Shown here piece by piece: positions 25,441-34,103 of a stretch of DNA of 47,500 nt. Positions within the stretch are counted from its first letter, which is position 1. Each line of letters opens with the position of its first letter. The notes beneath the pieces are model-generated. The model was not told the DNA's origin, made no database searches, and saw only the letters and a list, made by a program, of their open reading frames with translations. The stretch spans positions 1 through 47,500 of the forward strand of contig JBBTCJ010000115.1 in assembly GCA_038043285.1 (NCBI GenBank), in the 5' to 3' direction. The translations under genes were made by a program, and so were the position numbers. This DNA is from JBBTCJ01 sp038043285 (GTDB lineage: Bacteria; Planctomycetota; Phycisphaerae; UBA1845).

Positions 25441-25783
25441 GCCGTCACGTCGCTACCCCCAGCAACGCAGGACAGGTGCGTGTTCCCCGCTTGTGGAAAG
25501 GTCCAGCAAGTCCGATGCCAAGGCTTTCCCGCCCTCTCGGTGGGGCGTTCGCGCGGCGACGCGGCGGATGCAACGAGCAGGCTCTGTTCCGGAAGCAAGA
25601 ACGATTGGCGCGAACAGGAATCGTTCTTGGACGTTGGGGCGGGCGGAGCCGGGGGTCCATCCGCACGCGACGCGGCGGCGGAGGCATCGGATTTCCGCGT
25701 CGGGTGATCGCGTCGGCTGCGTCCCAGAACACGCGCTCGAGGCAATAGTGGTCTGACGCAACTATTTTTCGGGTCGGAGAAGG

Positions 25784-25890
25784 TCCGCTCCCTCACGGTC
25801 GCGGCTCTGTTCAAACGACCAGTCGCTTCTTGTCGGAGCCGCGACTGTGAGGGAGCGGTCCCCCTCGAACCCGAAGATTGAGGTGAGTTG
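25784..25890. repeat. palindromic dispersed repeat, copy left of RCC1 gene
   Basis: The core (25785-25809) and its inverted copy (25835-25858) form a long near-perfect stem. They are followed by CTCGAACCCGAAGATTGAGG, nearly the same as after the copy at 28294. Confidence 0.85.
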
Positions 25891-25925
25891 GACCGGTAGA
25901 GACGCCGAAGTTTTCGGGTTTCGCG

Positions 25926-28214
25926 TCAAGAAGGAGGCTGTCCTCGAGAATGTCCCTTGGGGGTCCGCATCCGTGGTGCGAGGGGCGACGCCGATTCACC
26001 CTGGGGCGGTTGGTCTACCGCGCCGCCCCGCAAAGGCAAGCTCGCCTGGGCCGCGCAACGCTGGATCGGACCTTTGTCCTGCGGAGCGAGGACTCCCTGG
26101 TCCGTCCAATCGTGCGTGAGCTGCGCGACGCAACTGACGAAATCCCCGTGCTGAGTCGCGTCGGCGGCGCACGCCGCGATTCGATCGGCCATGGTGCAGC
26201 CGTCGTCAAAGAGATGGTTGCCCGCGCCGCTGTCGCAGCCGTCGATCACGAGCGTCTCTGCAAGATCGGAGTCCAGACAGGCATCCTTCCGGTCTATGAC
26301 CCCGTCGCCATCGGTGTCCGGCGCTTTAATCCCGAGGCTGTGGAATCCGCCCGCGGCGACGGCCATGAAGTCGGCGTTGGGCGCGGGGACGTCGATCTGG
26401 CCGCTACCGTTGAATCCCCAGGCTACGATGGACCCGTCGGCCTTCAGGCCCAGACTGTGAAAGTAGCCTGCGGCGACGGCGACGAAGTTGGCGTTGGGCG
26501 CGGGAACGTTGGTTGGGCCGTAGTAGTTGTATCCCCAGCCCACGATGGACCCGTCGGCCTTGAGACCCAGACTGTGCTCATAGCCCGCGGCGACGGCGAT
26601 GAAGTTGGCGTTGGGCGCGGGAATGTTGGTCTGGCCGTAGTCATTTCGACCCCAGGCTACGATGGACCCGTCGGCCTTGAGGNNNNNNNNNNNNNNNNNN
26701 NNNNNNNNNNNNNNNNNNNNNNNNNNNNNNNNNNNNNNNNNNNNNNNNNNNNNNNNNNNNNNNNNNNNNNNNNNNNNNNNNNCCAGACTGTGTCTGTAGC
26801 CCGCTGCGACGGCGATAAAGTCGGCGTTGGGCGCGGGGACGTTGGTCTGCCAGTAGTCATTTCGACCCCAGGCGACGATGGATCCGTCGATCTTGAGGCC
26901 CAAACTGTGATAGCCGCCCGCGGCGACGGCGATGAAACCGGCATTCTGCGCGGGAACCTCGGTCTGGCCTTCACGGTTGTATCCCCACCCCACGATGGAC
27001 CCGTCGGCCTTGAGGCCCAGACTGTGATAGCCGCCCGCGGCGACGGCGACAAAGTCGGCGTTGGGCGCGGGAACGTTGGTCTGCCCTTCACGGTTGTATC
27101 CCCACCCCACGATGGACCCGTCGGCCTTCAGGCCCAGGCTGTGACCCTCGCCCGCGGCGACGGCCATGAAGTCGGCGTTGGGCGCGGGAACGTCGGTCTG
27201 GCCGTAGTCATTTCGACCCCAGGCTACGATGGACCCGTCGGCCTTGAGGCCCAGACTGTGATAGCCGCCCGCGGCGACGGCCATGAAGTCGGCGTTGGGC
27301 GCGGGAACGTCGATCTGGCCGCTACCGTTGGATCCCCAGGCTACGATGGACCCGTCGGCCTTCAGGCCCAGACTGTGAAAGTAGCCTGCGGCGACGGCGA
27401 CGAAGTCGGCGTTGGGCGCGGGAACGTTGGTCTGGCCGTAGTACCATCCCCATTCCACGATGGACCCGTCGGCCTTGAGGCCCAGACTGTGACCCCAGCC
27501 TGTGGCGACGGCGACGAAGTCGGCGTTGGGCGCGGGAACCTCAGTCTGGCCTTCACGGTTGTATCCCCAGCCCACGATGGACCCGTCGGCCTTGAGGCCC
27601 AGACTGTGTCTGTAGCCCGCTGCGACGGCGATAAAGTCGGCGTTGGGCGCGGGAACGAAGTCCTTTTCACCCCAGGCGACGATGGATCCGTCGGCCTTGA
27701 GGCCCAGACTGTGATCCCCGCCCGCGGCGACGGCAACGAAACCGGCGTTGGGCGCGGGAACGTTGATTTGACCGTTGTAGTTGCTTCCCCACGCCACAAT
27801 GGACCCGTCGGCTTTGAGACCCAGACTGTGATCCCCGCCCGCGGCGACGGCGACGAAGTTGGCGTTGGGCGCGAGAACGTTGGTCTGGCCATAGAGGTTT
27901 TCTCCCCAGCCCACGATCGATCCGTCGGCCTTCAGGCCCAGGCTGTGGTTTCCACCTGCGGCCACGGCGACGAACCCGGAGCTCAGGTCGACTCCGACCA
28001 CCTGGCTACCCCACCCGACAATGGCGCCGCCGTCGGCCATAGCCCTCGTGCCCCCCGGCGGGGCAATTGCGGCTGACAATAGTATGGCGCAACAAGACGT
28101 GCAGAGCGGTGCTCCGCCGGCGCCCAAGGATCGCTTTCCCCGAACAGTCAAAGACCTGGGGTATCGGGTTCGCGCTTTGGCGACAGTACGCATTGCGGCG
28201 GTGGTGACAGACAT
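25926..28214 (-). CDS. RCC1-like repeat secreted protein
   Basis: The protein is dominated by about 13 visible 39-residue units (HSLGLKADGSIVxWG, then xxNxxGQTNVPAPN and AxFVAVAAG), the signature of RCC1-type beta-propellers of the bacterial 'alpha-tubulin suppressor' group. Two or more seven-bladed propellers would be needed. After the repeats come a TSP3-like DTDGDGVIDRKDAC and a small Cys-rich C-terminal domain (CDSGAGNHLFDDGC ... IQRCAAQA) seen in other secreted proteins. The ATG at 28214 has GGAGGAG upstream and starts a signal-like region. A 100-N gap (26683-26782) falls inside the array, so the true length is unknown; flank phase predicts 1 or 118 or 235 missing bases. The last about 40 residues look like read-through of unrelated sequence. 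Confidence 0.88.
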   Translation of the reverse strand: MSVTTAAMRTVAKARTRYPRSLTVRGKRSLGAGGAPLCTSCCAILLSAAIAPPGGTRAMADGGAIVGWGSQVVGVDLSSGFVAVAAGGNHSLGLKADGSIVGWGENLYGQTNVLAPNANFVAVAAGGDHSLGLKADGSIVAWGSNYNGQINVPAPNAGFVAVAAGGDHSLGLKADGSIVAWGEKDFVPAPNADFIAVAAGYRHSLGLKADGSIVGWGYNREGQTEVPAPNADFVAVATGWGHSLGLKADGSIVEWGWYYGQTNVPAPNADFVAVAAGYFHSLGLKADGSIVAWGSNGSGQIDVPAPNADFMAVAAGGYHSLGLKADGSIVAWGRNDYGQTDVPAPNADFMAVAAGEGHSLGLKADGSIVGWGYNREGQTNVPAPNADFVAVAAGGYHSLGLKADGSIVGWGYNREGQTEVPAQNAGFIAVAAGGYHSLGLKIDGSIVAWGRNDYWQTNVPAPNADFIAVAAGYRHSLXXXXXXXXXXXXXXXXXXXXXXXXXXXXXXXXXXLKADGSIVAWGRNDYGQTNIPAPNANFIAVAAGYEHSLGLKADGSIVGWGYNYYGPTNVPAPNANFVAVAAGYFHSLGLKADGSIVAWGFNGSGQIDVPAPNADFMAVAAGGFHSLGIKAPDTDGDGVIDRKDACLDSDLAETLVIDGCDSGAGNHLFDDGCTMADRIAACAADATQHGDFVSCVAQLTHDWTDQGVLAPQDKGPIQRCAAQASLPLRGGAVDQPPQGESASPLAPRMRTPKGHSRGQPPS
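26683..26782. other. assembly gap (100 N)
   Basis: Exactly 100 N within the RCC1 array. The flanks meet at the same point of the 117-bp unit, so whole units were probably collapsed. Confidence 0.95.
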
Positions 28215-28265
28215 GATCGACTCCTCCGACTCGTTCGACGACGCACCTGATTCCGCGGATGTCCA

Positions 28266-28282
28266 GGTGGGCAATGCCCACC
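28266..28282. repeat. short palindrome GGTGGGCAATGCCCACC
   Basis: Perfect 8-bp arms around one base. Sequences encoding 'VGWALPT' like this one are, to my recollection, frequent interspersed repeats in planctomycete genomes. Confidence 0.55.
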
Positions 28283-28293
28283 CTACGTCTGCC

Positions 28294-28400
28294 TCCGCTC
28301 CCTCACGGTCGCGGCTCTGATCAGAAGCGACCGGTCGTTTGAACAGAGCCGCGACCGTGAGGGAGCGGACCTTCTCGAACCCGAGGATTGAGGTGAATCG
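28294..28400. repeat. palindromic dispersed repeat, copy right of RCC1 gene
   Basis: Perfect 26-bp arms (28294-28319 and 28344-28369) around a 24-nt loop, followed by CTCGAACCCGAGGATTGAGG. Direct orientation relative to the copy at 25784. Confidence 0.92.
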
Positions 28401-28732
28401 GATTACGAGCCAATCCTCATCCGACGCTTCCCCTTGGGGACCGCACTTGAACGCCGCTCTCGGCACTGGCAGTGATTGTAGCGAGGCCGAACGTCGAATG
28501 GCAAAAGGTTTTCCGCCGATTCCCAGCGGTTCCGCGGCGTTGGCGAATACGGCGACCCAAGCGGCGGCTTGCGGGACCGGCCGATGGCTCCCCTGAGGCG
28601 TACCAGCGCCGCGCCGCAAGGTCCTTAGGAACACCGCCACCTTGCCCAAGGCTCAATACGCCGCACGGCTCCAATGGGCGTTGTACTTGGAGCGTTGGAC
28701 GGAGGGGGCCCGCGCGGTATCAATAGCAAACC

Positions 28733-30118
28733 ATGCCGTACCACGCACCGAAAGACGAATTGCTCGACCGCGCGGGCATCGAATCGCTCCAGCGCCGGAA
28801 ACTGGGCGCGATGCTCGAAGAAGTGCTGCGGTCGAACGCGTTCTATGCTGGTAAGCTCGCGGGCACGGGGTTCGACGCCGGCAAGGATCCACTGGAACGG
28901 TTGCCGCTGACCACGCGGGCGGAGATCCAGGCCGACCAGTTGGCCCACCCGCCCTACGGCACGAACCTCACCTATCCGCTCTCACGCTATCACCGCCTGC
29001 ACCAAACGTCGGGAAGCACGGATCGCGACGAGGCGGCGTCACCCTCGTTTTCTCCGTTCGTTCAGGCCGGTCCGGCCGATTCCGCCAGGGCGATGGGGGC
29101 GATGACGGATCGCGCGTCAGCCACGCCGCTTCGCTGGCTGGATACCGCTGAGAGTTGGGCGTGGTTCCGACATTGCTGGAAGATCATCTTTCGCGCCGCC
29201 GGGATTACGGAAAGTGATCGCATCTTGTTCCCGTTCTCGTTCGGTCCGTTCATCGGTTTTTGGGCGGCGTTTGAGACGGCCGCCGATCTGGGGAACTTTT
29301 GCCTGCCCGCGGGCGGAATGACGACTCAGGCACGACTTCGGCACCTTCTGGATCACTCGGCAAATGTCGTTTGTTGTACGCCGACCTATGCCCTCCACCT
29401 TGCCGAGGTCGCGGCCGCCGGTGGAATCAACCTCGCCGATTCGCCGGTTCGAGCGATCATCGTTGCGGGTGAACCGGGGGGGAGCGTCCCCCACACGCGG
29501 GCGCGAATTGAGCAGGCCTTTGGCGCACGCGTCTACGACCACAGCGGAATGACCGAAATCGGCTCGTGCAGCTTTGAATGCCTAGAAAACCCTGGTGGCG
29601 TTCACGTCATCGAAAGCGAGTTCATCCCGGAAGTGATCGATCCGGCGACCGGTTCGCCCATTCCGGAGGGGCAGGCCGGTGAGCTGGTGCTCACCAACCT
29701 GGGTCGATGGGGAAGCCCAATGATCCGCTATCGCACCGGCGACCAGGCGCGGCTGATACGAAGTCGTTGCGCCTGCGGGCGGTGGTTCGCGCGACTGGAG
29801 GGCGGTATCCTAGGGCGGACCGACGACATGTTCATCGTTCGGGGAAACAACGTGTTTCCCTCGACGGTGGAGTCGCTCTTGCGGTCGTTTGCGGAGGTTG
29901 CCGAGTTTCGAGCGGAGGTTGATCGTCGGGCCGCCCTTACCGTGTTGCGGTTGGATATCGAACCGCTCCCCGGCGCGGACGGCGATTTGCTCGCCCGGCG
30001 GATCGTGGAGAGGTTTCGTGAGGAATTGCTGTTCGCACCCGAAGTGGCCGTCCGGTCGCCGGGATCGTTGCCGCGGTTTGACATGAAGGCTCGCCGTTTC
30101 GTCAGCCGCCGCGTATAG
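28733..30118 (+). CDS. phenylacetate-CoA ligase family enzyme
   Basis: A 461-residue adenylate-forming enzyme of the PaaK type, which activates an aromatic or acyl acid to its CoA thioester with ATP. The N-terminal part has the P-loop region QTSGST (91-96), followed later by the adenylation core HSGMTEIGS, the TGD box YRTGDQARL, and a C-terminal domain with GRTDDMFIVRGNNVFP. It is normal PaaK-like except for 29 extra residues (about 97-125) directly after QTSGST, bounded by 10-bp direct repeats, right at the ATP-binding loop; without them the length is about 432, the family norm. The ATG at 28733 fits. It is followed by the first PQQ-like gene after 24 bp. The substrate is unknown; the insertion may inactivate it. 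Confidence 0.88.
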   Translation: MPYHAPKDELLDRAGIESLQRRKLGAMLEEVLRSNAFYAGKLAGTGFDAGKDPLERLPLTTRAEIQADQLAHPPYGTNLTYPLSRYHRLHQTSGSTDRDEAASPSFSPFVQAGPADSARAMGAMTDRASATPLRWLDTAESWAWFRHCWKIIFRAAGITESDRILFPFSFGPFIGFWAAFETAADLGNFCLPAGGMTTQARLRHLLDHSANVVCCTPTYALHLAEVAAAGGINLADSPVRAIIVAGEPGGSVPHTRARIEQAFGARVYDHSGMTEIGSCSFECLENPGGVHVIESEFIPEVIDPATGSPIPEGQAGELVLTNLGRWGSPMIRYRTGDQARLIRSRCACGRWFARLEGGILGRTDDMFIVRGNNVFPSTVESLLRSFAEVAEFRAEVDRRAALTVLRLDIEPLPGADGDLLARRIVERFREELLFAPEVAVRSPGSLPRFDMKARRFVSRRV

Positions 30119-30142
30119 GTCGAATCGAGAAGGACGTCTTCC

Positions 30143-32380
30143 ATGATGCGAGTTCGCTGCACTGTGGCGTTTGGACTGATCGCGGGGGTGATTCCTGCGG
30201 TCGCCAACGATTGGCCGAGTTGGCGCGGACCAGAACAAACCGGCATGACCCGCGAGAAGGCCGTCGTCACTTCCTGGTCGCCGCAAGGCGAGAACCTGCT
30301 GTGGAAGGTTCCGATCGAGGGGAGGACGACGCCGATTGTGATGGGCGGGCGACTCTTCGCCATCGCTCCGGTGGGCGAGGGCATCCGCACCCAGGAACGC
30401 GTGCTCTGTCTGGACGCCGAGAGCGGCAAGACGCTCTGGGAGCATCGCTTCAACGTCTTCGATTCGGATATCGTGCAGCAGCGTCTGGGCTGGACGGCGC
30501 TGGCCGGCGATCCGGAGTCCGGGCTTCTCTACGCCCACGGGACCGGCGGAGAGTTTTTCTGCTTCGACCGCGACGGAAAGATCGTCTGGAAGCGTTCGCT
30601 CACCGAGGAGTTCGGGCGCATCAGCGGTTACGGCGGGCGGCTGCATACGCCGATCGTCGACGAAAACCGGGTGGTCATCAGCTTCATGAGCTCCAGCTGG
30701 GGCGACCAGGCCAAGCCTCTCCACCGCTACCTCGCCTTCGACAAGCGCAACGGCAAGGTGTTGTGGTGGGCGGCCCCCGGCGAGCAGCCCTACGATACGA
30801 CTTACGCCGTCCCGGCGATCGCGGTCATTGACGGGAAGCGGATGATGATCGCTCCCAACGGCGACGGGAACGTTTACGGGATGTTGGCCCGCACCGGCGA
30901 AAAGTTGTGGACCGTCAAGGTGAGCAAGCGGGGCCTCAATTCCTCGGTCGTCGTTGACGGTCGCTACGCCTACGTCACCAACGGCGAGGAGAACATCGAC
31001 TCCACGGAGATGGGCGCGGTGCTGTGCATCGACGCCTCCAAGACCGGGGATATCACGACTTCCGGGATCGTGTGGCGGGCGGAGGGCATCAAGGCCGGGT
31101 TCGCCTCCCCCGCCCTCGCCAACGGTAGACTGTACGTCGTCGATAACTCCGCGAACCTGCTCGCATTCGACGCAAAAACCGGGAAGAAATACTGGGAGTA
31201 CGGGTTGGGGCGGGTGGGCAAAGGTTCACCGACGGTCACGGCGGACGGAGTTATTTACGTCGGCGAACAGAACGGCCTTTTCCACATCCTCAAGGATGAC
31301 GGGGACAAGTGCACTTCGCTGGACAAGGAGGAGTTCGAGGGGCCGGACGGTGCGATCGACGAGATCTACGGCTCGCCGATGGTGGTTGACGGCCGGGTGT
31401 ACTTCATGACCCGATACAACACCTATTGCCTGGGCAAGAAGGGGCACAAACCGGAGAAGGTCGCCATCCCGCCGATGGCGGCGGAACCGGACACGCTCGG
31501 GGCGATCAAGTCGCTGCACCTCGTGCCGGCCGACGTCACGGTGGCGCCCGGCGAGAGCGTCAAGTTCACCCCCATCGCGTTTGACGAGAACGGGCGACCG
31601 ATCCCCCTGAACGAACCCGCAAGCGACGCGTCGCAGGCATGGGCGGCAGCGGGGATCAAGGGGCAGATCGATCATCAGGGTGTGTTGACGATCGGCCCGG
31701 ACAATGTTTTCTCGGCGGGAATCGTGACGCGGAAGATCGGCGAGACCGCCGGCACGGCGCGGGTTCGCGTGAGTCCCAAGGTTCCGTTCACCGAGGGCTT
31801 CGACGCCTACGCGGCGGACGCCGTTCCTCCGGGATGGTTGAGCGTGACGGCCAAGACCAAGGTTGTCGAAAAGGACGGCAGCAAGGTGCTGATGAAACTT
31901 GCGGAGAAGCCCGCGCCGCCCTTCATGCGCATTCGCGCGTACCTGACCAACTCGTTGCCCGGGGGGTACACCATGCAGGCGGATATGCTGGGCACGCCCA
32001 AGGGCGAGCGCTTCAAACCCGACATGGGCCTGATCAACACGCGGTATTTCGTGACCATGCAGGGCGGCGAGCAGACGTTGCAAATTGAATCGTGGTCCCC
32101 CATGCCTCGGGTCAGGCACGAAGCGCCTTTCGCATGGCAAACCGACAAGTGGTATACCATGAAGGTTCGCGTCGAACCGAAGGCGGATCAGGCGATCATC
32201 CGGGCCAAGGTGTGGCCGAGGGGTGAAACCGAACCCGCCGCCTGGTCCATCGAGTTCACCGATCCGTCGCCGAATAGGGAAGGCAGTCCCGGCATTTACG
32301 GCTACTCGCCGGGAACGACCGCCAAGAGCAAGGGACCAGAAGTCTACTTTGACAACATCCAGGTGATCCCCAATGACTAA
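30143..32380 (+). CDS. PQQ-like beta-propeller protein with C-terminal jelly-roll
   Basis: A 745-residue exported protein. A signal peptide (about 1-22) is followed by an eight-bladed PQQ-type propeller (about 24-440), with blade motifs such as GKTLWEHRF, GKIVWKRSL, GKVLWWAAP and GEKLWTVKV, and the planctomycete-typical opening DWPSWRGPEQTG. A loose middle region is followed by a beta-sandwich (about 555-745, FTEGFDAYAADAVPPGW to YFDNIQVIPND) like the DUF1080/LamG-type sugar-binding folds. No residues for a quinoprotein dehydrogenase active site (Trp-docking or disulfide ring) were recognised, so binding or scaffolding is likelier than catalysis. Start 30143 or 30146 (two ATGs), GAGAAGGA upstream. 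Overlaps the next gene by 8 bp. Confidence 0.9.
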   Translation: MMRVRCTVAFGLIAGVIPAVANDWPSWRGPEQTGMTREKAVVTSWSPQGENLLWKVPIEGRTTPIVMGGRLFAIAPVGEGIRTQERVLCLDAESGKTLWEHRFNVFDSDIVQQRLGWTALAGDPESGLLYAHGTGGEFFCFDRDGKIVWKRSLTEEFGRISGYGGRLHTPIVDENRVVISFMSSSWGDQAKPLHRYLAFDKRNGKVLWWAAPGEQPYDTTYAVPAIAVIDGKRMMIAPNGDGNVYGMLARTGEKLWTVKVSKRGLNSSVVVDGRYAYVTNGEENIDSTEMGAVLCIDASKTGDITTSGIVWRAEGIKAGFASPALANGRLYVVDNSANLLAFDAKTGKKYWEYGLGRVGKGSPTVTADGVIYVGEQNGLFHILKDDGDKCTSLDKEEFEGPDGAIDEIYGSPMVVDGRVYFMTRYNTYCLGKKGHKPEKVAIPPMAAEPDTLGAIKSLHLVPADVTVAPGESVKFTPIAFDENGRPIPLNEPASDASQAWAAAGIKGQIDHQGVLTIGPDNVFSAGIVTRKIGETAGTARVRVSPKVPFTEGFDAYAADAVPPGWLSVTAKTKVVEKDGSKVLMKLAEKPAPPFMRIRAYLTNSLPGGYTMQADMLGTPKGERFKPDMGLINTRYFVTMQGGEQTLQIESWSPMPRVRHEAPFAWQTDKWYTMKVRVEPKADQAIIRAKVWPRGETEPAAWSIEFTDPSPNREGSPGIYGYSPGTTAKSKGPEVYFDNIQVIPND

Positions 32381-33950
32381 ATGGAAATTCGCGAAGGTTG
32401 GAACGGACATGGTGGAGGTCGTTGGGGGATCGCCGCGCCACGCTGACGCCACGGGATCCGCACCGCGACCGTCCGGGAGAGGCGTCCATGGCCCGGCGAC
32501 AATGGTCGCACTGGCCGCGGTGCCCGCGTTGGCGGTCTTGTGCTCGGTGTGCCTGGGTGAGTCCCCGTCGAAACCCAAGAAAGGCGATTGGCCCATGTGG
32601 GGCGGCTCGCCCGACCGCAACATGGTTTCCGGAGAGACCGGCATCCCCGCCACCTGGGACATCAAGGAAAAGAAGAACCTCAAGTGGTCCGCGCCGCTGG
32701 GTTCCCAGAGCTATGGCAACCCCGTCGTCTCCGGCGGGAAGATTTTCGTGGGAACCAACAACACGGGCGAGTTCCGTGCTCATAGCAAGGGCGACAAGGG
32801 GATCATCCTGTGTTTCGAGGAAAAGACCGGAAAACTGCTTTGGCAAGCCACCCACGACAAACTTCCTACGGGGCAGGTCAACGATTGGCCGGAACAGGGA
32901 ATCTGTTCGTCTCCCTCGGTGGAGGGCGATCGGCTCTATTACGTCAGCAACCGGTGTGAACTTGTCTGCGCCGACACCGAAGGCTTCATGGACAATGAGA
33001 ATGACGGTCCGTTCACCGACGAGAAGTGGAAGGAGTCCCAGGACGCCGACTTCGTCTGGACGCTGGACATGATCGAAGACCTCGGCGTTTTCCCGCACAA
33101 CCTGGCCACTTCCTCTCCCCTCATCGCCGGCGACACGATCTTCCTGCTGACATCCAACGGCGTCGACGAGGGACACCTCGAACATCCCTCGCCCGACGCG
33201 CCGGACTTCATCGCCGTGGATAAGAAGACCGGAAAGCTACTCTGGAGCGTCAAGCCTTGCGGCCCGAAGACCTTCCACGGTCAGTGGTCCTCGCCTGCTT
33301 ACGGCGTGGTGAACGGACAACCTCAGGTCATTTTCGGCGGGGGAGACGGCTGGTGCTACGCGTACAAACCGCAGAACGGCGAACTCATCTGGAAGTTCAA
33401 CATGAACCCGCCGGATGCGAAGTACGTCCTCGGCGGGCGCGGAACGGCCAACGAAGTCATCGGTACTCCCGTCGTCCATGACAACAAGGTGTTCGCCGCC
33501 GTGGGACAGGATCCCGAACACGGCGAGGGCATCGGACACATGTACGCCATCGACGCCACCAAGACCGGGGACATCAGCGAAAGCGGCAAGCTATGGCATG
33601 TCGGCGGCGAGGATTTCCACCGCACCATCTCCACCGTCGCCGTTGCCGACGGACTGCTCTACGCCGCCGATCTGAGCGGCTATCTCTATTGCTTCGACGT
33701 CAAGACCGGCAGGCAACACTGGAAACACGATCTGATGGCCGCGGTATGGGGATCGCCCTACGTCGTCGACGGAAAAGTCATGATCGGCGATGAGGACGGC
33801 GAAGTGCACGTCCTCCAGGCTGGAACCACGCTGAAGGAGCTGGCGGTCAACCAGATGGACAACTCCGTCTACACGACGCCGGTGGCGGCCAGCGGCGTCC
33901 TCTACGTCGCCAACCGACGAATGCTTTTTGCCATCCAGGAAGCCAAATAG
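32373..33950 (+). CDS. PQQ-like beta-propeller protein
   Basis: A second PQQ-type propeller of 525 residues, with DWPMWGGSPDRNM at the start of the mature part and blades GKLLWQATH, GKLLWSVKP, GELIWKFNM and GRQHWKHDL. The frame from the overlapping ATG 32373 encodes about 43 residues that contain a degenerate dispersed repeat (RPSGRGVHGP) before the hydrophobic segment MVALAAVPALAVLCSVCLG. An alternative start at 32502 would begin right at that segment, but it lacks the usual positive residues. So the start is unsettled. It is co-transcribed with the preceding propeller gene and followed by a TolB-like one. Likely periplasmic; partner or ligand unknown. Confidence 0.88.
   Translation: MTKWKFAKVGTDMVEVVGGSPRHADATGSAPRPSGRGVHGPATMVALAAVPALAVLCSVCLGESPSKPKKGDWPMWGGSPDRNMVSGETGIPATWDIKEKKNLKWSAPLGSQSYGNPVVSGGKIFVGTNNTGEFRAHSKGDKGIILCFEEKTGKLLWQATHDKLPTGQVNDWPEQGICSSPSVEGDRLYYVSNRCELVCADTEGFMDNENDGPFTDEKWKESQDADFVWTLDMIEDLGVFPHNLATSSPLIAGDTIFLLTSNGVDEGHLEHPSPDAPDFIAVDKKTGKLLWSVKPCGPKTFHGQWSSPAYGVVNGQPQVIFGGGDGWCYAYKPQNGELIWKFNMNPPDAKYVLGGRGTANEVIGTPVVHDNKVFAAVGQDPEHGEGIGHMYAIDATKTGDISESGKLWHVGGEDFHRTISTVAVADGLLYAADLSGYLYCFDVKTGRQHWKHDLMAAVWGSPYVVDGKVMIGDEDGEVHVLQAGTTLKELAVNQMDNSVYTTPVAASGVLYVANRRMLFAIQEAK
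32451..32496. repeat. degenerate dispersed core in a gene N-terminus
   Basis: ACCGCGACCGTCCGGGAGAGG is an inverted, imperfect match to the core. It lies in the doubtful N-terminal extension of the second PQQ-like gene. Confidence 0.4.
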
Positions 33951-34103
33951 GGAGTATTGTCGCAGCGCGGGGAACGATTCTCGACCGAACGCGGTGGCGC
34001 TCGACTTGCACGTCGTCGCCCCGGAAAATACGGTTACCGCGGATCGGGAATTGCTGTGGAGATCGGCGCCGGATCCGGCCCTGAAACCACGGAGGAACGA
34101 CGC

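Larger units (their letters stand above)
25365..25925. other. intergenic region with leader hairpins and palindromic repeat
   Basis: Contains the hairpin leader (25403-25440) and the palindromic repeat copy (25784-25890). Between them (25441-25783) I see no supported gene, only shadow frames. Confidence 0.55.
28215..28732. other. intergenic region with palindromic repeats
   Basis: Contains a 17-bp palindrome (28266-28282) and the long palindromic repeat (28294-28400). From 28400 to 28732 no gene or RNA is supported. Confidence 0.5.

Noticed and set aside
25380..25814. 144-codon minus-strand ORF in the intergenic region
   Set aside because: Begins in the palindromic repeat (NRAATVRERTFS), has no recognisable domain and no ribosome binding site.
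25950..28076. 708-codon plus-strand frame over the RCC1 region
   Set aside because: It is the antisense shadow of the RCC1 repeat array; its periodic peptide (GLEAQTV, DEVGVGRGNVG) just mirrors the repeat units.
28339..28596. 85-codon plus-strand ORF after the palindrome
   Set aside because: Its first part is the translated repeat; the rest has no family and no ribosome binding site.
31226..32683. 485-codon minus-strand frame under the PQQ-like genes
   Set aside because: Antisense shadow of clearly recognised propeller genes.
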